From Paenibacillus wynnii (GTDB lineage Bacteria > Bacillota > Bacilli > Paenibacillales > Paenibacillaceae): a stretch of 64,000 nucleotides of DNA. Shown piece after piece: positions 15,600 to 25,152 of this stretch. The stretch spans positions 124,001 to 188,000 of the forward strand of contig NZ_JAUSTK010000006.1 of assembly GCF_030812855.1 (NCBI RefSeq). The letters run 5' to 3'. The notes beneath the pieces are model-generated. The model worked only from the letters and a program-made list of their open reading frames with translations. It was not told the DNA's origin and ran no database searches. Positions within the stretch are counted from its first letter, which is position 1. Every line of letters begins with the position of its first letter. The translations under genes and the position numbers were made by a program.

Positions 15600-18233
15600 T
15601 TAAGAACTGATCCGATTATGCTGATACTGTTCCAACGAAATGAGCACCTCTCGCGGCTTACTGCCTTCGTAGGAGCCGATGACGCCTCTGGCCTCCATCG
15701 AATCAATCAATCGGGCTGCACGGGTATAACCTACACGCATGCGACGCTGCAGCAGTGATACAGAAGCCTGCTTCGCCTCCAGTACTATTTGTACGGCTTG
15801 CTCATAAAGCTCGTCCTGAGGCTCCTGATCCACCGCGTTGGAATCATCAACCTCTGGAACAATTGAATCATCGTAATTAGCCTCAGCTTGTCCACTTACA
15901 TACTGAACGATGGTTTCAACCTCTTGGTCACTAAGAAAAGCGCCTTGCACACGGATCGGCTTTGAAGAGCCCATGGGTAGGAAGAGCATATCCCCCCGTC
16001 CAAGCAGCTTTTCTGCCCCACCCATATCAAGAATGGTTCGCGAATCCACCGAAGAAGATACACCGAATGCTATTCGCGAAGGAATATTAGCCTTAATGAC
16101 CCCGGTAATAACATCTACAGAAGGGCGTTGTGTCGCAATAATCAAATGGATCCCCGCAGCGCGGGCCATTTGCGCAAGCCGGCAAATTGCATCTTCCACA
16201 TCGTTAGCGGCAACCATCATTAAGTCCGCAAGCTCATCCACTATGACAACGATGTAGGGTAGCACCGCATCCGGATTATCCTTCATAAGTGTGTTATAAC
16301 CTTCAACATTCCGCGTCCCTGATTTGGAGAACAGCTCGTATCTCTTCTCCATTTCTACAACGATCTTCTTAAGAGCTAGACTGGCCCGCTTGGGATCCGT
16401 GACCACGGGTGCTAGCAAATGAGGAATTCCGTTATACACGTTAAGCTCCACCATCTTTGGATCCACCATCAGAAATTTCACTTCGTTAGGCTTAGCCTTA
16501 TATAAAATACTGGTAATAATACCGTTAATACATACGGATTTCCCTGATCCCGTAGCACCTGCTACCAAGAGATGGGGCATTCTTGCCAGATTACCAATGA
16601 TCGTCTGCCCAGAAATATCCCGCCCGAAAGCGATTGTCAGCTTTGATTCAGCATCCTGAAAGGTCTGAGTCTCCATAACCTCGCGCATAGTTACAATGGA
16701 GACCTCAGGATTAGGCACCTCAATACCAATGGCTGACTTGCCGGGAATCGGGGCCTCCATACGAATGTCTTTGGCAGCCAGAGCGAGGGCGATATCATCC
16801 GTGAGATTTACGATGCGACTTACTTTCACACCGATATCCGGCTGAATCTCATACCGGGTAACAGCAGGTCCCCTAACTACTTCAAGTACTTTGGCCCTTA
16901 CACCGAAGCTCTCAAGAGTTGCTTCCAGCTTACGAGCGGTTTGCATATAATCATTCTGATCACCGGCTTTACCCGCACTACTCGGCTTGGTCAAGAGACG
17001 GAAAGGCGGAAGCTTATAAGGTTTAGGTGGCGGTGGCAGCGGTGGAGAAATAACCAACTCCTCTTCAACTGCAGAGCTGCCTAATGGATCCTCTAAGTTA
17101 TTAAGAGCAGCTAAATCCTCTAAGGAGATTTCCGGTTCATGAACCACCGATCCACTTCGTGCAGTCGGTGAGAACTCACTCCATTCCTCGCGGTCCTCCT
17201 GACTTAGCCCTTCCGAACGAATATGCTCGAAGAAATCCCGGATGATTGGAGTTACCGGTTCCAGATCATCGTCATTAAGCTCATTTTCGTTGTTCAATCC
17301 ATAAGCACCGTGAGTTGGAGCTGCCCCATTAGATAATCCTGTGATAATAGGGCCAGACTGACCCGATACCTCCTGATCAGATTCGTCATCCTCTAGATTA
17401 TCCGTGTGATTCCTTCTATTAAGCGGAGCGGATGTCCACTGTGCCAACCTTTTAAAGAAAAGAGGTTGTTTGCGATTCGGCAAAGGTTGTCCACTTTCAT
17501 TGTAATCCTCATCGTCATCCAGATCATCATTCTGAATAACTGGCTCTTTCTTGCCTTTACCCGCGCGTGTGCTGGTTACAGGAACGGCCTGTGGTCGATT
17601 GGCTGTTCGAAGTCGGATGCCTTCTATAAGCTTAACCGCACGTTGACGAAACAGTCCAAATAGTTCAACGTAAGAAAGGTTCGTAATCAGCATAAAGCTG
17701 ATTGCCAGCATTACAATCATCAAGAGCTTTGCACCCAGATTCCCGAACAGCCAGAGGAGGGCTGCATACTCAAGAGCTCCGAGATAACCCCCGCTAATAT
17801 CTTTGCCTAGCATAAAAACTTCGCTGCCGTTAGAGGTTGGTGACAGCGCCCCATTAAGATCATTATGTATTTGTGATAAGACATTATTCGGATGGAGCAT
17901 GGATAACGGACCCAGCTTCTGCTCCATTGAAGAGATGCTGCTCATAAGACACATAGACAGCACAAGAAGAACCACGCCCGATTGGCGGCTATTCCAAGAG
18001 GAAGGCCACTTGCGGTGAATCATGACCATTAGACCGTAAAAAATACCTATAAGAGGCAGAATGAAATAAAATCGACCAAGTAGGTATCCGGCCAGACTTG
18101 AAAGAGAACGACCCACCGCCGCTTCCCCGGACAACGCTATGACAGAAATGGTGATTAATAATATCCCGTATATTTCATATTTTAAAACGCTGCCAAGCAG
18201 CACTTTTTTCTTTTTCTTTTTTCTTTTTGCCAC
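15600..18233 (-). CDS. spoIIIE: DNA translocase SpoIIIE/FtsK family
   Basis: An 877-residue septal DNA pump that moves the chromosome into the forespore. The N-terminus has a Lys-rich leader and about four transmembrane segments up to residue 200. An acidic, Pro-rich linker follows (about 210-390), then the FtsK alpha-beta motor with Walker [10 protein letters not shown] and Walker [13 protein letters not shown]. The C-terminal gamma winged helix ([24 protein letters not shown]) reads SRS/KOPS-type sequences. I chose GTG at 18233, where GGGGGTGG is at good spacing. An in-frame TTG at 18257 lies on the -10 box. The membrane domain sets it apart from soluble SftA. Confidence 0.95.
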   Translation of the reverse strand: MAKRKKKKKKVLLGSVLKYEIYGILLITISVIALSGEAAVGRSLSSLAGYLLGRFYFILPLIGIFYGLMVMIHRKWPSSWNSRQSGVVLLVLSMCLMSSISSMEQKLGPLSMLHPNNVLSQIHNDLNGALSPTSNGSEVFMLGKDISGGYLGALEYAALLWLFGNLGAKLLMIVMLAISFMLITNLSYVELFGLFRQRAVKLIEGIRLRTANRPQAVPVTSTRAGKGKKEPVIQNDDLDDDEDYNESGQPLPNRKQPLFFKRLAQWTSAPLNRRNHTDNLEDDESDQEVSGQSGPIITGLSNGAAPTHGAYGLNNENELNDDDLEPVTPIIRDFFEHIRSEGLSQEDREEWSEFSPTARSGSVVHEPEISLEDLAALNNLEDPLGSSAVEEELVISPPLPPPPKPYKLPPFRLLTKPSSAGKAGDQNDYMQTARKLEATLESFGVRAKVLEVVRGPAVTRYEIQPDIGVKVSRIVNLTDDIALALAAKDIRMEAPIPGKSAIGIEVPNPEVSIVTMREVMETQTFQDAESKLTIAFGRDISGQTIIGNLARMPHLLVAGATGSGKSVCINGIITSILYKAKPNEVKFLMVDPKMVELNVYNGIPHLLAPVVTDPKRASLALKKIVVEMEKRYELFSKSGTRNVEGYNTLMKDNPDAVLPYIVVIVDELADLMMVAANDVEDAICRLAQMARAAGIHLIIATQRPSVDVITGVIKANIPSRIAFGVSSSVDSRTILDMGGAEKLLGRGDMLFLPMGSSKPIRVQGAFLSDQEVETIVQYVSGQAEANYDDSIVPEVDDSNAVDQEPQDELYEQAVQIVLEAKQASVSLLQRRMRVGYTRAARLIDSMEARGVIGSYEGSKPREVLISLEQYQHNRISS

Positions 18234-18255
18234 AAAAGCCACCCCCAAGAACAAC

Positions 18256-18264
18256 ATTATACCA
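18256..18264 (-). promoter_or_regulatory. Extended -10 promoter of spoIIIE
   Basis: TGGTATAAT is a perfect extended -10 box. No good -35 is seen. The transcript would begin about 16 bases before the GTG start codon, just long enough for the SD. Confidence 0.6.
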
Positions 18265-18347
18265 TATAATGGGGTGGCGTACCTATGTTCTCTTTTGTCG
18301 CAAAATGCGTTATTGTGTACTCTCTAATTCCCGACCCATAACATCCA

Positions 18348-18569
18348 TTAATAACTTGATATATAAGGGATTATGGCTCCCGGGGATAGTGCAGGATTCA
18401 AATAACAATTTAAGGGGCAGTGTATAAGCCGGACAATACGAGCGCGCCCGTGCTCAAGAGGTTCTACCTGCATTAGCATTTCTCCCTGTTGCAGTTCCAT
18501 CAGCTGAGGTGAACCGTTCCACGCTCCTTCCCAGACCTGTTCCATTGGCATTACCGTATAAAGTGTCAT
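18348..18569 (-). CDS. ylzJ: YlzJ-like protein
   Basis: A 73-residue protein of the YlzJ family ([19 protein letters not shown], then MEVEPL-like and a conserved [16 protein letters not shown] end). It is a small Firmicutes protein of unknown function, commonly between tepA and spoIIIE. The ATG overlaps the tepA stop by four bases (ATGA), so it should be translated by coupling from the same mRNA, which points to a sporulation context. Confidence 0.88.
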   Translation of the reverse strand: MTLYTVMPMEQVWEGAWNGSPQLMELQQGEMLMQVEPLEHGRARIVRLIHCPLNCYLNPALSPGAIIPYISSY

Positions 18570-19342
18570 TGAGTTAACCCTCCATTGATAGACTGGGTTG
18601 GATTTGTATTTCCTATCATGCTGTTCAAATGTGAGAGTGCAGCTCCAATCCCACCCACCTCATCCATTAGTCCGTACTTAACTGCATCATATCCTCCGAC
18701 GGCAGTCCCGATATCACGATTTAGTTCACCTGTCTTGAACATGAGATGCTTGAATGCTTCCTCAGTGATCCTTGAATGACTCGTAACAAAATTCACTACA
18801 CGATCCTGCATTTTCTCCATATATTCAAAGGTCTGAGGAACACCAATCACAAGACCGTTCATACGGATGGGGTGAATAGTCATCGTAGCACTCTCAGCAA
18901 TAATAGAATAATTGGAGGATACAGCTATTGGCACTCCTATACTATGGCCTCCTCCGATAACTACCGTTACAGTCGGTTTCGAAAGGGATGCGATCATCTC
19001 GGCTATTGCGAGACCCGCTTCCACATCTCCTCCCACCGTATTCAAAATGATTAGCAGTCCTTTGATGTTTTTACTCTGCTCTGCAGCCACCAACTGAGGA
19101 ATAATATGTTCATATTTCGTTGTTTTGTTATGAGGAGGGAGTACAAGATGCCCTTCTATTTGTCCTATTATAGTCATGCAAAAAATATCCGGTTCCCCAT
19201 TGGGAACTACGTTTTGTCCAAGCTCTTTGACTGCACCTAATGTTGCAATTTCCCCATTCGGGATGTTCTCCGTTCTCACCGGAACAGGTATAGTTTCTCC
19301 ACCCATTTGCTCATTAGATTGGGATCCCACATTATTGTTCAT
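18566..19342 (-). CDS. tepA: ClpP-like serine protease TepA/YmfB
   Basis: A 258-residue ClpP/crotonase-fold peptidase. The nucleophile Ser lies in [11 protein letters not shown] and the His in [10 protein letters not shown]. In B. subtilis this protein was first linked to protein export. It was later shown to be a forespore ClpP-like protease helping to degrade small acid-soluble proteins during outgrowth. I chose the ATG at 19342 behind AAGGGAGAG. Longer in-frame versions would run through the rnjB terminator. A sigma-G-like promoter is upstream. It is coupled to ylzJ downstream. Confidence 0.9.
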   Translation of the reverse strand: MNNNVGSQSNEQMGGETIPVPVRTENIPNGEIATLGAVKELGQNVVPNGEPDIFCMTIIGQIEGHLVLPPHNKTTKYEHIIPQLVAAEQSKNIKGLLIILNTVGGDVEAGLAIAEMIASLSKPTVTVVIGGGHSIGVPIAVSSNYSIIAESATMTIHPIRMNGLVIGVPQTFEYMEKMQDRVVNFVTSHSRITEEAFKHLMFKTGELNRDIGTAVGGYDAVKYGLMDEVGGIGAALSHLNSMIGNTNPTQSINGGLTQ

Positions 19343-19399
19343 TGTTAAAAGCTCTCCCTTCCGCTTACAGCCATACTGCTGCAGCTTGCTGACTTTCCT

Positions 19400-19431
19400 T
19401 AGTATGACATCAGAGGGCGCAGCATTATTCA
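19400..19431 (-). promoter_or_regulatory. Sigma-G-like promoter of tepA
   Basis: TGAATA (19431-19426) and CATACTA (19406-19400) both match the sigma-G boxes exactly. The spacer is 19 bases, one longer than usual. It lies about 50 bases before the tepA start. Confidence 0.6.
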
Positions 19432-19463
19432 AGGTACGCAGAATATGTTTCCAGAGCTCAACA

Positions 19464-19516
19464 CAAAAAGCCCCTTCACCGCGGAAACCGTCCAATATTT
19501 CCGGGAGAAGGGACTT
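19464..19516 (-). terminator. Terminator of rnjB
   Basis: A long interrupted stem pairs 19468-19487 with 19498-19516. It is followed by TTTTTGTG on the minus strand, about 36 bases after the rnjB stop. Confidence 0.75.
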
Positions 19517-19552
19517 ATTTGTATAATCCATATATTTAAGGAGAAGTTCTCC

Positions 19553-21232
19553 TTATACTTCCATAATAATCGGCAAAATCATCGGTCTGCGGCGAGTTTG
19601 CTCATACAAGAAACGGCCCAGTGAATCTTTTACACTTGTTTTAAGGGATGCCCATTCGTTCACTTTCTCGCTCATAAGACGTTGAAGTGTACCGGAGACA
19701 ATACGGTTAGCTTCGTCTAGAAGTCCTTCAGACTCACGTACATATACAAATCCACGAGAAATAATGTCTGGCCCTGAAACGATGGCTCCGTTCTGCTTGC
19801 TTAAGGTTACCACGACAACGAGAATACCATCCTGGGACAAAAGTTTACGGTCACGCAGTACGATGTTACCTACATCACCGACGCCTAAGCCGTCAATCAG
19901 TACATTACCAGCCGTTACCTTACCCGCTCTACGTGCTACACCATTTGAAATTTCAACTACTTCGCCAAGCTCAGTAATGAAAATGTTGCTTGGTTCAACA
20001 CCAACGGATTCCGCCAATAATGCATGCTTGCGTTGCATCCGGTATTCACCGTGAATTGGAATGAAATATTTAGGTTTCATCAGGTTAAGCATCAGTTTCA
20101 ATTCTTCCTGGCTACCATGACCGGAGACGTGAACGCCGGAATTGGACCCACTATAGATAACGTTGGCACCCAAACGGAACAATTCATCAATCGTACGGCC
20201 TACATATTTCTCGTTACCCGGTACTGGAGTTGCTGCAATAATGACAGTGTCGCCCGGCATAATGTCAACTTTGCGATGGCTGGATCGTGCCATACGTGTC
20301 AATGCGGACATTGGCTCGCCTTGGCTACCTGTGCATAGAACGACTACACGGTTTGCCGCCATTCTGTTCATTTCCTCCGGCTCAATCAGCATACCATCCG
20401 GTACGTTCAAATAGCCCAGCTCGGAAGCGATGGAGACAACATTAACCATGCTGCGGCCGATAACTGTAATCTTGCGACCTGTTGATTCAGCGGCATTTAC
20501 CACTTGCTGAATACGGTGTACGTTAGATGCGAAGGTCGCTACAACGACACGTTGTTCAGCCTTGCGGAAGATATCCTCGAGGACAATACCCACATTTTTT
20601 TCTGAAGGTGTGAAGCCCGGCTTCTCAGCATTCGTGCTGTCAGACAAAAGTGCGAGTACGCCTTTTGTGCCGATTTCAGCCATGCGATGCAGGTTTGCAA
20701 ATTGGCCATTAACTGGGGTATGGTCAAATTTGAAGTCACCCGTATGAACCACATTGCCTTCAGGTGTTTCGATACATACTCCGACAGAGTCAGGAATACT
20801 GTGATTCGTTCTGAAGAAAGTTGCTTTTAGAGAAGTCCCCAGTTGAATTTCGGAATCCTCATGAATCAAAATCCGTTTGGTATCTCCAAGCAAATTCGCT
20901 TCCTTCAGCTTGTTTTCCACAAGTCCTAAAGTTAATCTTGTTCCATAGACCGGAACATTCAGATTCTTCAAGACGTAAGGCAGACCGCCAATATGGTCTT
21001 CATGACCATGTGTAAGCACGATGCCTCTTACCTTATCGCGATTTTCCGTCAAATACGAAATGTCAGGAATAACGATATCAATACCGAGCATATCCTCTTC
21101 AGGGAACTTGAGTCCCGAATCCACGACTACAATATCCGCTCCATATTGAATAACATACATGTTCTTCCCGATTTCGCCGACTCCGCCCAAAGCGAATATC
21201 GTCAGTTTATCGTTGTTGGTTTTTTTGGACAA
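19553..21232 (-). CDS. rnjB: Ribonuclease J (RNase J2 position)
   Basis: A 559-residue metallo-beta-lactamase/beta-CASP ribonuclease with 5' exonuclease and endonuclease activity on mRNA and rRNA. Motif 2 reads HGHEDH, motif 3 is TNHSIPDSVG, motif 4 is HTGDFKFD, and the beta-CASP and C-terminal domains follow. All zinc ligands of an active enzyme seem present. Bacillus RNase J2 has an altered motif and is weak, so this copy looks more J1-like in its active site although it sits at the rnjB (ymfA) locus. The start is TTG at 21232, with AGGAGG 11 bases before. The leader is unusually long (about 340 bases). Confidence 0.92.
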   Translation of the reverse strand: MSKKTNNDKLTIFALGGVGEIGKNMYVIQYGADIVVVDSGLKFPEEDMLGIDIVIPDISYLTENRDKVRGIVLTHGHEDHIGGLPYVLKNLNVPVYGTRLTLGLVENKLKEANLLGDTKRILIHEDSEIQLGTSLKATFFRTNHSIPDSVGVCIETPEGNVVHTGDFKFDHTPVNGQFANLHRMAEIGTKGVLALLSDSTNAEKPGFTPSEKNVGIVLEDIFRKAEQRVVVATFASNVHRIQQVVNAAESTGRKITVIGRSMVNVVSIASELGYLNVPDGMLIEPEEMNRMAANRVVVLCTGSQGEPMSALTRMARSSHRKVDIMPGDTVIIAATPVPGNEKYVGRTIDELFRLGANVIYSGSNSGVHVSGHGSQEELKLMLNLMKPKYFIPIHGEYRMQRKHALLAESVGVEPSNIFITELGEVVEISNGVARRAGKVTAGNVLIDGLGVGDVGNIVLRDRKLLSQDGILVVVVTLSKQNGAIVSGPDIISRGFVYVRESEGLLDEANRIVSGTLQRLMSEKVNEWASLKTSVKDSLGRFLYEQTRRRPMILPIIMEV

Positions 21233-21575
21233 ATGAATCTAACCCTCCTATGATGTTGGACGTCATACTATTATTTAAAACATTGAACTTCGTATCTCAG
21301 CGGCGCTGAACACATTCTTCAAACTGCTAAAAACTTCCGGAAGCAACAGGAAATTCCTAAAGTCTGCATACTGGGAAATTCTAAAGCTCCCGATTTCGGG
21401 CAGTAATATCTTCTCAAGCCATAAACGCCGTCAAATTTCACCGCCGCGCCCCTCGCGCGAAACTATAGCATATAGTAGGCAGACTTATCCAGGGACCTAT
21501 CCTGTCTCACAATGTAACACATTGACGGAAGATTATCGCATATTTAATTTTAACCGCACCCAGTCACTTATCCAT

Positions 21576-21605
21576 ATTATACATGATTTTTTTGTCAAAA
21601 GACAA
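21576..21605 (-). promoter_or_regulatory. Sigma-A promoter of rnjB
   Basis: TTGTCT (21605-21600), 18 bases, and a perfect TATAAT (21581-21576). The start point near 21569 gives the long leader. Confidence 0.6.
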
Positions 21606-21738
21606 GTCGTCCACTCCATATCATTATTATTCCCCCAAAAGCTGATCGTTATTTAATCATTTTATTGGAGTTATTCCTTTTATTAAGGGACTCTTACTTA
21701 TGTAAAATATAACTCTGAAAAAGGTAAACATTCACACA

Positions 21739-21778
21739 CAAAAAACCGATTTCTCCATAAAGAGATACCGGTTTTTTT
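21739..21778 (-). terminator. Terminator of the dpa-asd-dap operon
   Basis: An ACCG-type stem of about 11 pairs with two mismatches is flanked by six to seven T residues on either strand. It can act in both directions. It lies about 20 bases after the dapA stop. Confidence 0.8.
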
Positions 21779-21797
21779 GTAGGTATACCACTCAATC

Positions 21798-22676
21798 CTA
21801 TGATTTCAAAAGTGCTTCTATAAATGCCGCCTCATCTTCGGTTGGTGAAATTAAGGGAAGTCTTACTGAACCAACCTTCAAGCCGCGCATCTCTAAGGCG
21901 TATTTAACAGCCGAGGGGTTGGGCAGCGGCTGCGGACATTCGAACAACCCTTTGAATATAGGGAAAAGCTTGCGGTGTATTTCTCCGGCCCGCCGAACAT
22001 CACCGGAAATAAAGGCACTGATCATTTCCGCCATTTGAGCTCCGACAATATGGCTCGCTACACTGATGATCCCGTGGCCTCCCACAGCCAGTGTAGGCAA
22101 AGCAGCAGCATCATCACCTGAGTAAACACGAAAATCCTGAGGACTGCCGGCAGCAATAAGGGTAACTTGATCTACAGACACACATTCCTTTGTTGCAACG
22201 ATATTCGGAATTTGTGCCAACCTTATCGTTGTAGCGGCACTCATGCAGACACTGGTCCGGCCCGGAACATTGTAAAGAATGAGCGGAAGACGGGTCTCCG
22301 CCGCTATACCCGCAAAATGCTGGTACAGACCTTCCTGATTCGGTTTGTTGTAATAAGGAACAACCAGTAACGCTCCGTCCACTCCCAGCTTCTCTGCTTC
22401 TTTCGTGAGATGAATAGAGTGCCTTGTGCTGTTACTGCCCGTTCCTGCGATAATTTTACAGCGCCCCCGTGCTTTTTCTTTTACAAAAGCGAATAATTTG
22501 AGTTTTTCATCATCAGTCAGAGTGGGAGATTCCCCAGTCGTACCACAGACGACCAGACCCTCTGTTTTCTGTTCCTCAACTAAATAATCTACAAGCCGAG
22601 AAGCTTCTTCCCAGTTGATTTCTCCTGCCTTGTCAAAAGGGGTGACCATGGCCGTAATTAATCTTCCGAAATCCAC
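21798..22676 (-). CDS. dapA: 4-hydroxy-tetrahydrodipicolinate synthase
   Basis: A 292-residue class I aldolase that condenses pyruvate with aspartate semialdehyde. This is the committed step to diaminopimelate, lysine and dipicolinate. The Schiff-base Lys is K163 in VATKECVS. The Tyr of VPYYNKP and the Arg of NVPGRTS are in place, and CGTTGESPTL is the N-terminal signature. The start is GTG behind AGGAGG. It is the last gene of the dpaA-dpaB-asd-dapG-dapA set, 14 bases after dapG. Confidence 0.97.
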   Translation of the reverse strand: MDFGRLITAMVTPFDKAGEINWEEASRLVDYLVEEQKTEGLVVCGTTGESPTLTDDEKLKLFAFVKEKARGRCKIIAGTGSNSTRHSIHLTKEAEKLGVDGALLVVPYYNKPNQEGLYQHFAGIAAETRLPLILYNVPGRTSVCMSAATTIRLAQIPNIVATKECVSVDQVTLIAAGSPQDFRVYSGDDAAALPTLAVGGHGIISVASHIVGAQMAEMISAFISGDVRRAGEIHRKLFPIFKGLFECPQPLPNPSAVKYALEMRGLKVGSVRLPLISPTEDEAAFIEALLKS

Positions 22677-22690
22677 TTGAATTCCTCCTC

Positions 22691-23914
22691 CTAACGGTGA
22701 AGTTCAAACTTGGAATGCAGCGAGCGCAGAGATTGCACCATATCCTCTTTTTTTACGAGTACCCAAATCGTGGTGTTGGAATCTGCAGACTGCAAGATCT
22801 GGATGTTCTGAGAGCTTAATGCCTCTACGACATGAGCCATGATCCCCGGAACCCCGTTAATTCCACCGCCAATTACAGATACCTTTGCACAACCCGATAA
22901 GCTCTTTGGACGTAGACCAAGCTCTTGCAGTGCAGAGATCGCTTTTTCCGAGGTGTTATCGAATACCGTGTACACTGCTCCTGTCGGAGTTACATTAATA
23001 AAATCAACACTGATGCCATTATCCGCCATACTTTTGAAAATTTGCAGTTGAACGCCACCCACATTTCCATCGGGACAATCTACGGCGATTTGTGTAATGT
23101 TGCTTACATAGGCTATACCCGTAACAAAACGGTCTACTATACCGCCGTTCTGCATATCATTAAACCCTTCCTGAAGGGTAACGAGCGTTCCTTCCCCTTC
23201 TGAGAACGTCGATCGTACACGCACCGGAATTTGTGCCTGCATCGCTATCTCAACCGCACGGGGATGGATTACCTTCGCACCCTGATAAGCCATATTGCAA
23301 ATTTCGGTATAAGTCATATAAGTCAAAGGCTTCGCATCTTCTACAATACGGGGATCTGCTGTTAATATACCATCCACATCCGTATAAATATCGACCATAT
23401 CTGCGCGGAGTGCCGCACCTAATGCTGTCGCAGAGGTGTCGCTTCCTCCCCGACCGAGGGTTGTAAAGTCGCCCGCCTCAGTTTGACCCTGAAACCCTGT
23501 TACTATAACAACCTTATGCTCTCTCAGCTCACGTAAAATACGCTCAGGACGCACATCAAGAATTCTTGCATTGCCATAGCTGCTGTCCGTTAAAAAGCCA
23601 GCCTGCGCGCCTGTAAGCACTGTAGAAGGGATATTCTCCATCTGTAGCAAGCTGCAGAGTGTTGTGGCTGAGATAATTTCACCGCAGCATAGCAGCAGAT
23701 CTTTCTCCCGATCCGGCAGCGCATTGCCGTTCTGTACAGCCCAATCGAGCAAAGTATCGGTGGCATAAGGCTCCCCTTTCCGCCCCATTGCAGAAACAAC
23801 AATAACCAGATTGTATCCATTAGCCAATTCACGCTTAACATGTCCCATAACATGTTCTCTGGCTTGCGGGGTGGAAAGTGAGGTTCCACCGAACTTTTGC
23901 ACTAAAATACCCAT
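22691..23914 (-). CDS. dapG: Aspartate kinase (DapG, diaminopimelate-regulated type)
   Basis: A 407-residue aspartokinase that phosphorylates aspartate at the head of the pathway. The catalytic domain starts VQKFGGTSLS and includes GRGGSDTSATALGAALRAD and TDVDGI(L)TADPR. Two ACT domains follow (about 270-405, with ITQIAVDCPDGNVGGVQLQIF and AKVSVIGGGINGVPGIM). The operon position equals B. subtilis dapG, the isozyme inhibited by meso-diaminopimelate. The effector here is inferred from that. The ATG has GGAGGA upstream. Confidence 0.95.
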   Translation of the reverse strand: MGILVQKFGGTSLSTPQAREHVMGHVKRELANGYNLVIVVSAMGRKGEPYATDTLLDWAVQNGNALPDREKDLLLCCGEIISATTLCSLLQMENIPSTVLTGAQAGFLTDSSYGNARILDVRPERILRELREHKVVIVTGFQGQTEAGDFTTLGRGGSDTSATALGAALRADMVDIYTDVDGILTADPRIVEDAKPLTYMTYTEICNMAYQGAKVIHPRAVEIAMQAQIPVRVRSTFSEGEGTLVTLQEGFNDMQNGGIVDRFVTGIAYVSNITQIAVDCPDGNVGGVQLQIFKSMADNGISVDFINVTPTGAVYTVFDNTSEKAISALQELGLRPKSLSGCAKVSVIGGGINGVPGIMAHVVEALSSQNIQILQSADSNTTIWVLVKKEDMVQSLRSLHSKFELHR

Positions 23915-23953
23915 TTATAATTCCTCCATTACTATGCGAACACATCAACAAAC

Positions 23954-23992
23954 ACGCAGGAGTTAACCCGTAAAGTGAGCTAGAACCTGCGT
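23954..23992 (-). terminator. Hairpin before dapG
   Basis: ACGCAGG/CCTGCGT forms a 7-bp stem with a 25-base loop, followed by GTTTGTTG on the minus strand. It lies 40 bases before the dapG start and may attenuate transcription between asd and dapG. Confidence 0.4.
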
Positions 23993-24024
23993 ATTTCAAT
24001 ACTATTATGAAGTCAAATAATTGA

Positions 24025-24052
24025 ACCGCCCTCGAAAAAAAAAGAGGACGGT
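24025..24052 (-). terminator. Hairpin directly behind asd
   Basis: An 8-bp stem (24026-24033 with 24044-24051) has a loop of nine T and one C in the minus-strand RNA. The T-tract is inside the loop rather than behind the stem, so termination is likely partial at best. Confidence 0.4.
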
Positions 24053-24063
24053 GGCTGGTGAGA

Positions 24064-25101
24064 TTATGATCTTTGCGAAGCGATGATCTCGGCAATCTGC
24101 ACAGCATTCCAAGCCGCGCCTTTCATCAAATTATCGGAGACCACCCACATATTAAGACCGCGTTTGGCCCCTAGATCCCGGCGAAGCCGTCCGACGAACA
24201 CATCGGGTTTGCCAGCAGCATAGGTTGCGAGAGGATACGATTGAGAAGACGGATCATCATGTAACGTAATTCCGGGTGCTTCAGACAGAAGCTCACGTAC
24301 CTCGTTAAGCTCATAATCAGACTTCAATTCAACGTAGATCGATTCAGAGTGACCGTAGACTACCGGAATACGAACACAAGTAGCTGTCACCTCAATAGAA
24401 TCATCACCCATAATCTTCTTCGTTTCATTGACCATTTTCATTTCTTCAAGGGTATAGCCATTCTCATTAAATTTATCAATTTGCGGAATGGCATTGAAGG
24501 CAATTTGATGTTTCACGGGAAGTGAACCTACCGGCAGAATATCCGGGTTGGTTTCTCCACCATCCAGAACTTCCTTGCTCTGACGCATAAGTTCTTCAAT
24601 GGCTCGGGCACCCGCACCTGATACCGCTTGATAGGTGGACACAATAATTCGAGAGATGCCATATTTGTCCTGCAGAGGCTTCAATGCTGCTACCATTTGG
24701 ATTGTAGAACAGTTAGGATTAGCAATAATACCTTTATGGTTATTGATTTGCTCGGGGTTAACCTCCGGTACAACTAATGGTGTACCTGGGTCCATGCGAA
24801 ACGCATTCGTATTATCAATACAAACAGCTCCATGGCGGACTGCATGAGGTGCGAGATCCTTACTGACATCTCCACCTGCGCTGAACAAAGCAATATCAAT
24901 ACCTTCAAAACTTTCGGGGGTAGCTACTTCCACTACTATATCTTGGCCCTTAAAGTTTATAACTGTGCCTGCCGACCGCGGGGAAGACAATAACTTCAGC
25001 TTGGAAATTGGGAAATTCCGCTTTTCCAAGAGACCTATAATTTGTTCTCCTACCGCTCCTGTTGCTCCGACAACGGCTACATTAAACTTTACATTGCTCA
25101 T
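24064..25101 (-). CDS. asd: Aspartate-semialdehyde dehydrogenase
   Basis: A 345-residue NADPH-dependent enzyme making aspartate semialdehyde. The NADP loop is VVGATGAVGEQ near residue 10. The catalytic Cys is C131 in NPNCSTIQ, and the later His is expected in the RIPVVYGHSE segment. I chose the ATG at 25101, because GGGGAG lies 9 bases upstream. An in-frame ATG three codons earlier would touch that SD. Upstream dpaB is 51 bases away, so the genes are likely cotranscribed, with dapG following. Confidence 0.96.
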   Translation of the reverse strand: MSNVKFNVAVVGATGAVGEQIIGLLEKRNFPISKLKLLSSPRSAGTVINFKGQDIVVEVATPESFEGIDIALFSAGGDVSKDLAPHAVRHGAVCIDNTNAFRMDPGTPLVVPEVNPEQINNHKGIIANPNCSTIQMVAALKPLQDKYGISRIIVSTYQAVSGAGARAIEELMRQSKEVLDGGETNPDILPVGSLPVKHQIAFNAIPQIDKFNENGYTLEEMKMVNETKKIMGDDSIEVTATCVRIPVVYGHSESIYVELKSDYELNEVRELLSEAPGITLHDDPSSQSYPLATYAAGKPDVFVGRLRRDLGAKRGLNMWVVSDNLMKGAAWNAVQIAEIIASQRS

Positions 25102-25152
25102 TTGGTGCATCTCCCCTTCTATTAGTTACAGCTGGATCTACTGTGGCGAATA

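Larger units (their letters stand above)
21233..21797 (-). other. Gene-free region with rnjB promoter and long leader
   Basis: This 565-base stretch contains the dapA terminator, then an A/T-rich spacer, the rnjB promoter (21576-21605) and an untranslated leader of about 340 bases. The leader has several small perfect stems: CCCGAAATCGGG near 21390, CTTCCGGAAG near 21336 and a GC-rich GCGCGAGGGGCGCG stretch near 21450. A GGAAATTCCT-like motif occurs twice. I match no known riboswitch and see no coding signal. Confidence 0.6.

Noticed and set aside
19343..19531. N-terminal extension of TepA by 63 residues
   Set aside because: The frame would pass through the rnjB terminator and the sigma-G-like promoter, and the added residues are not part of the family.
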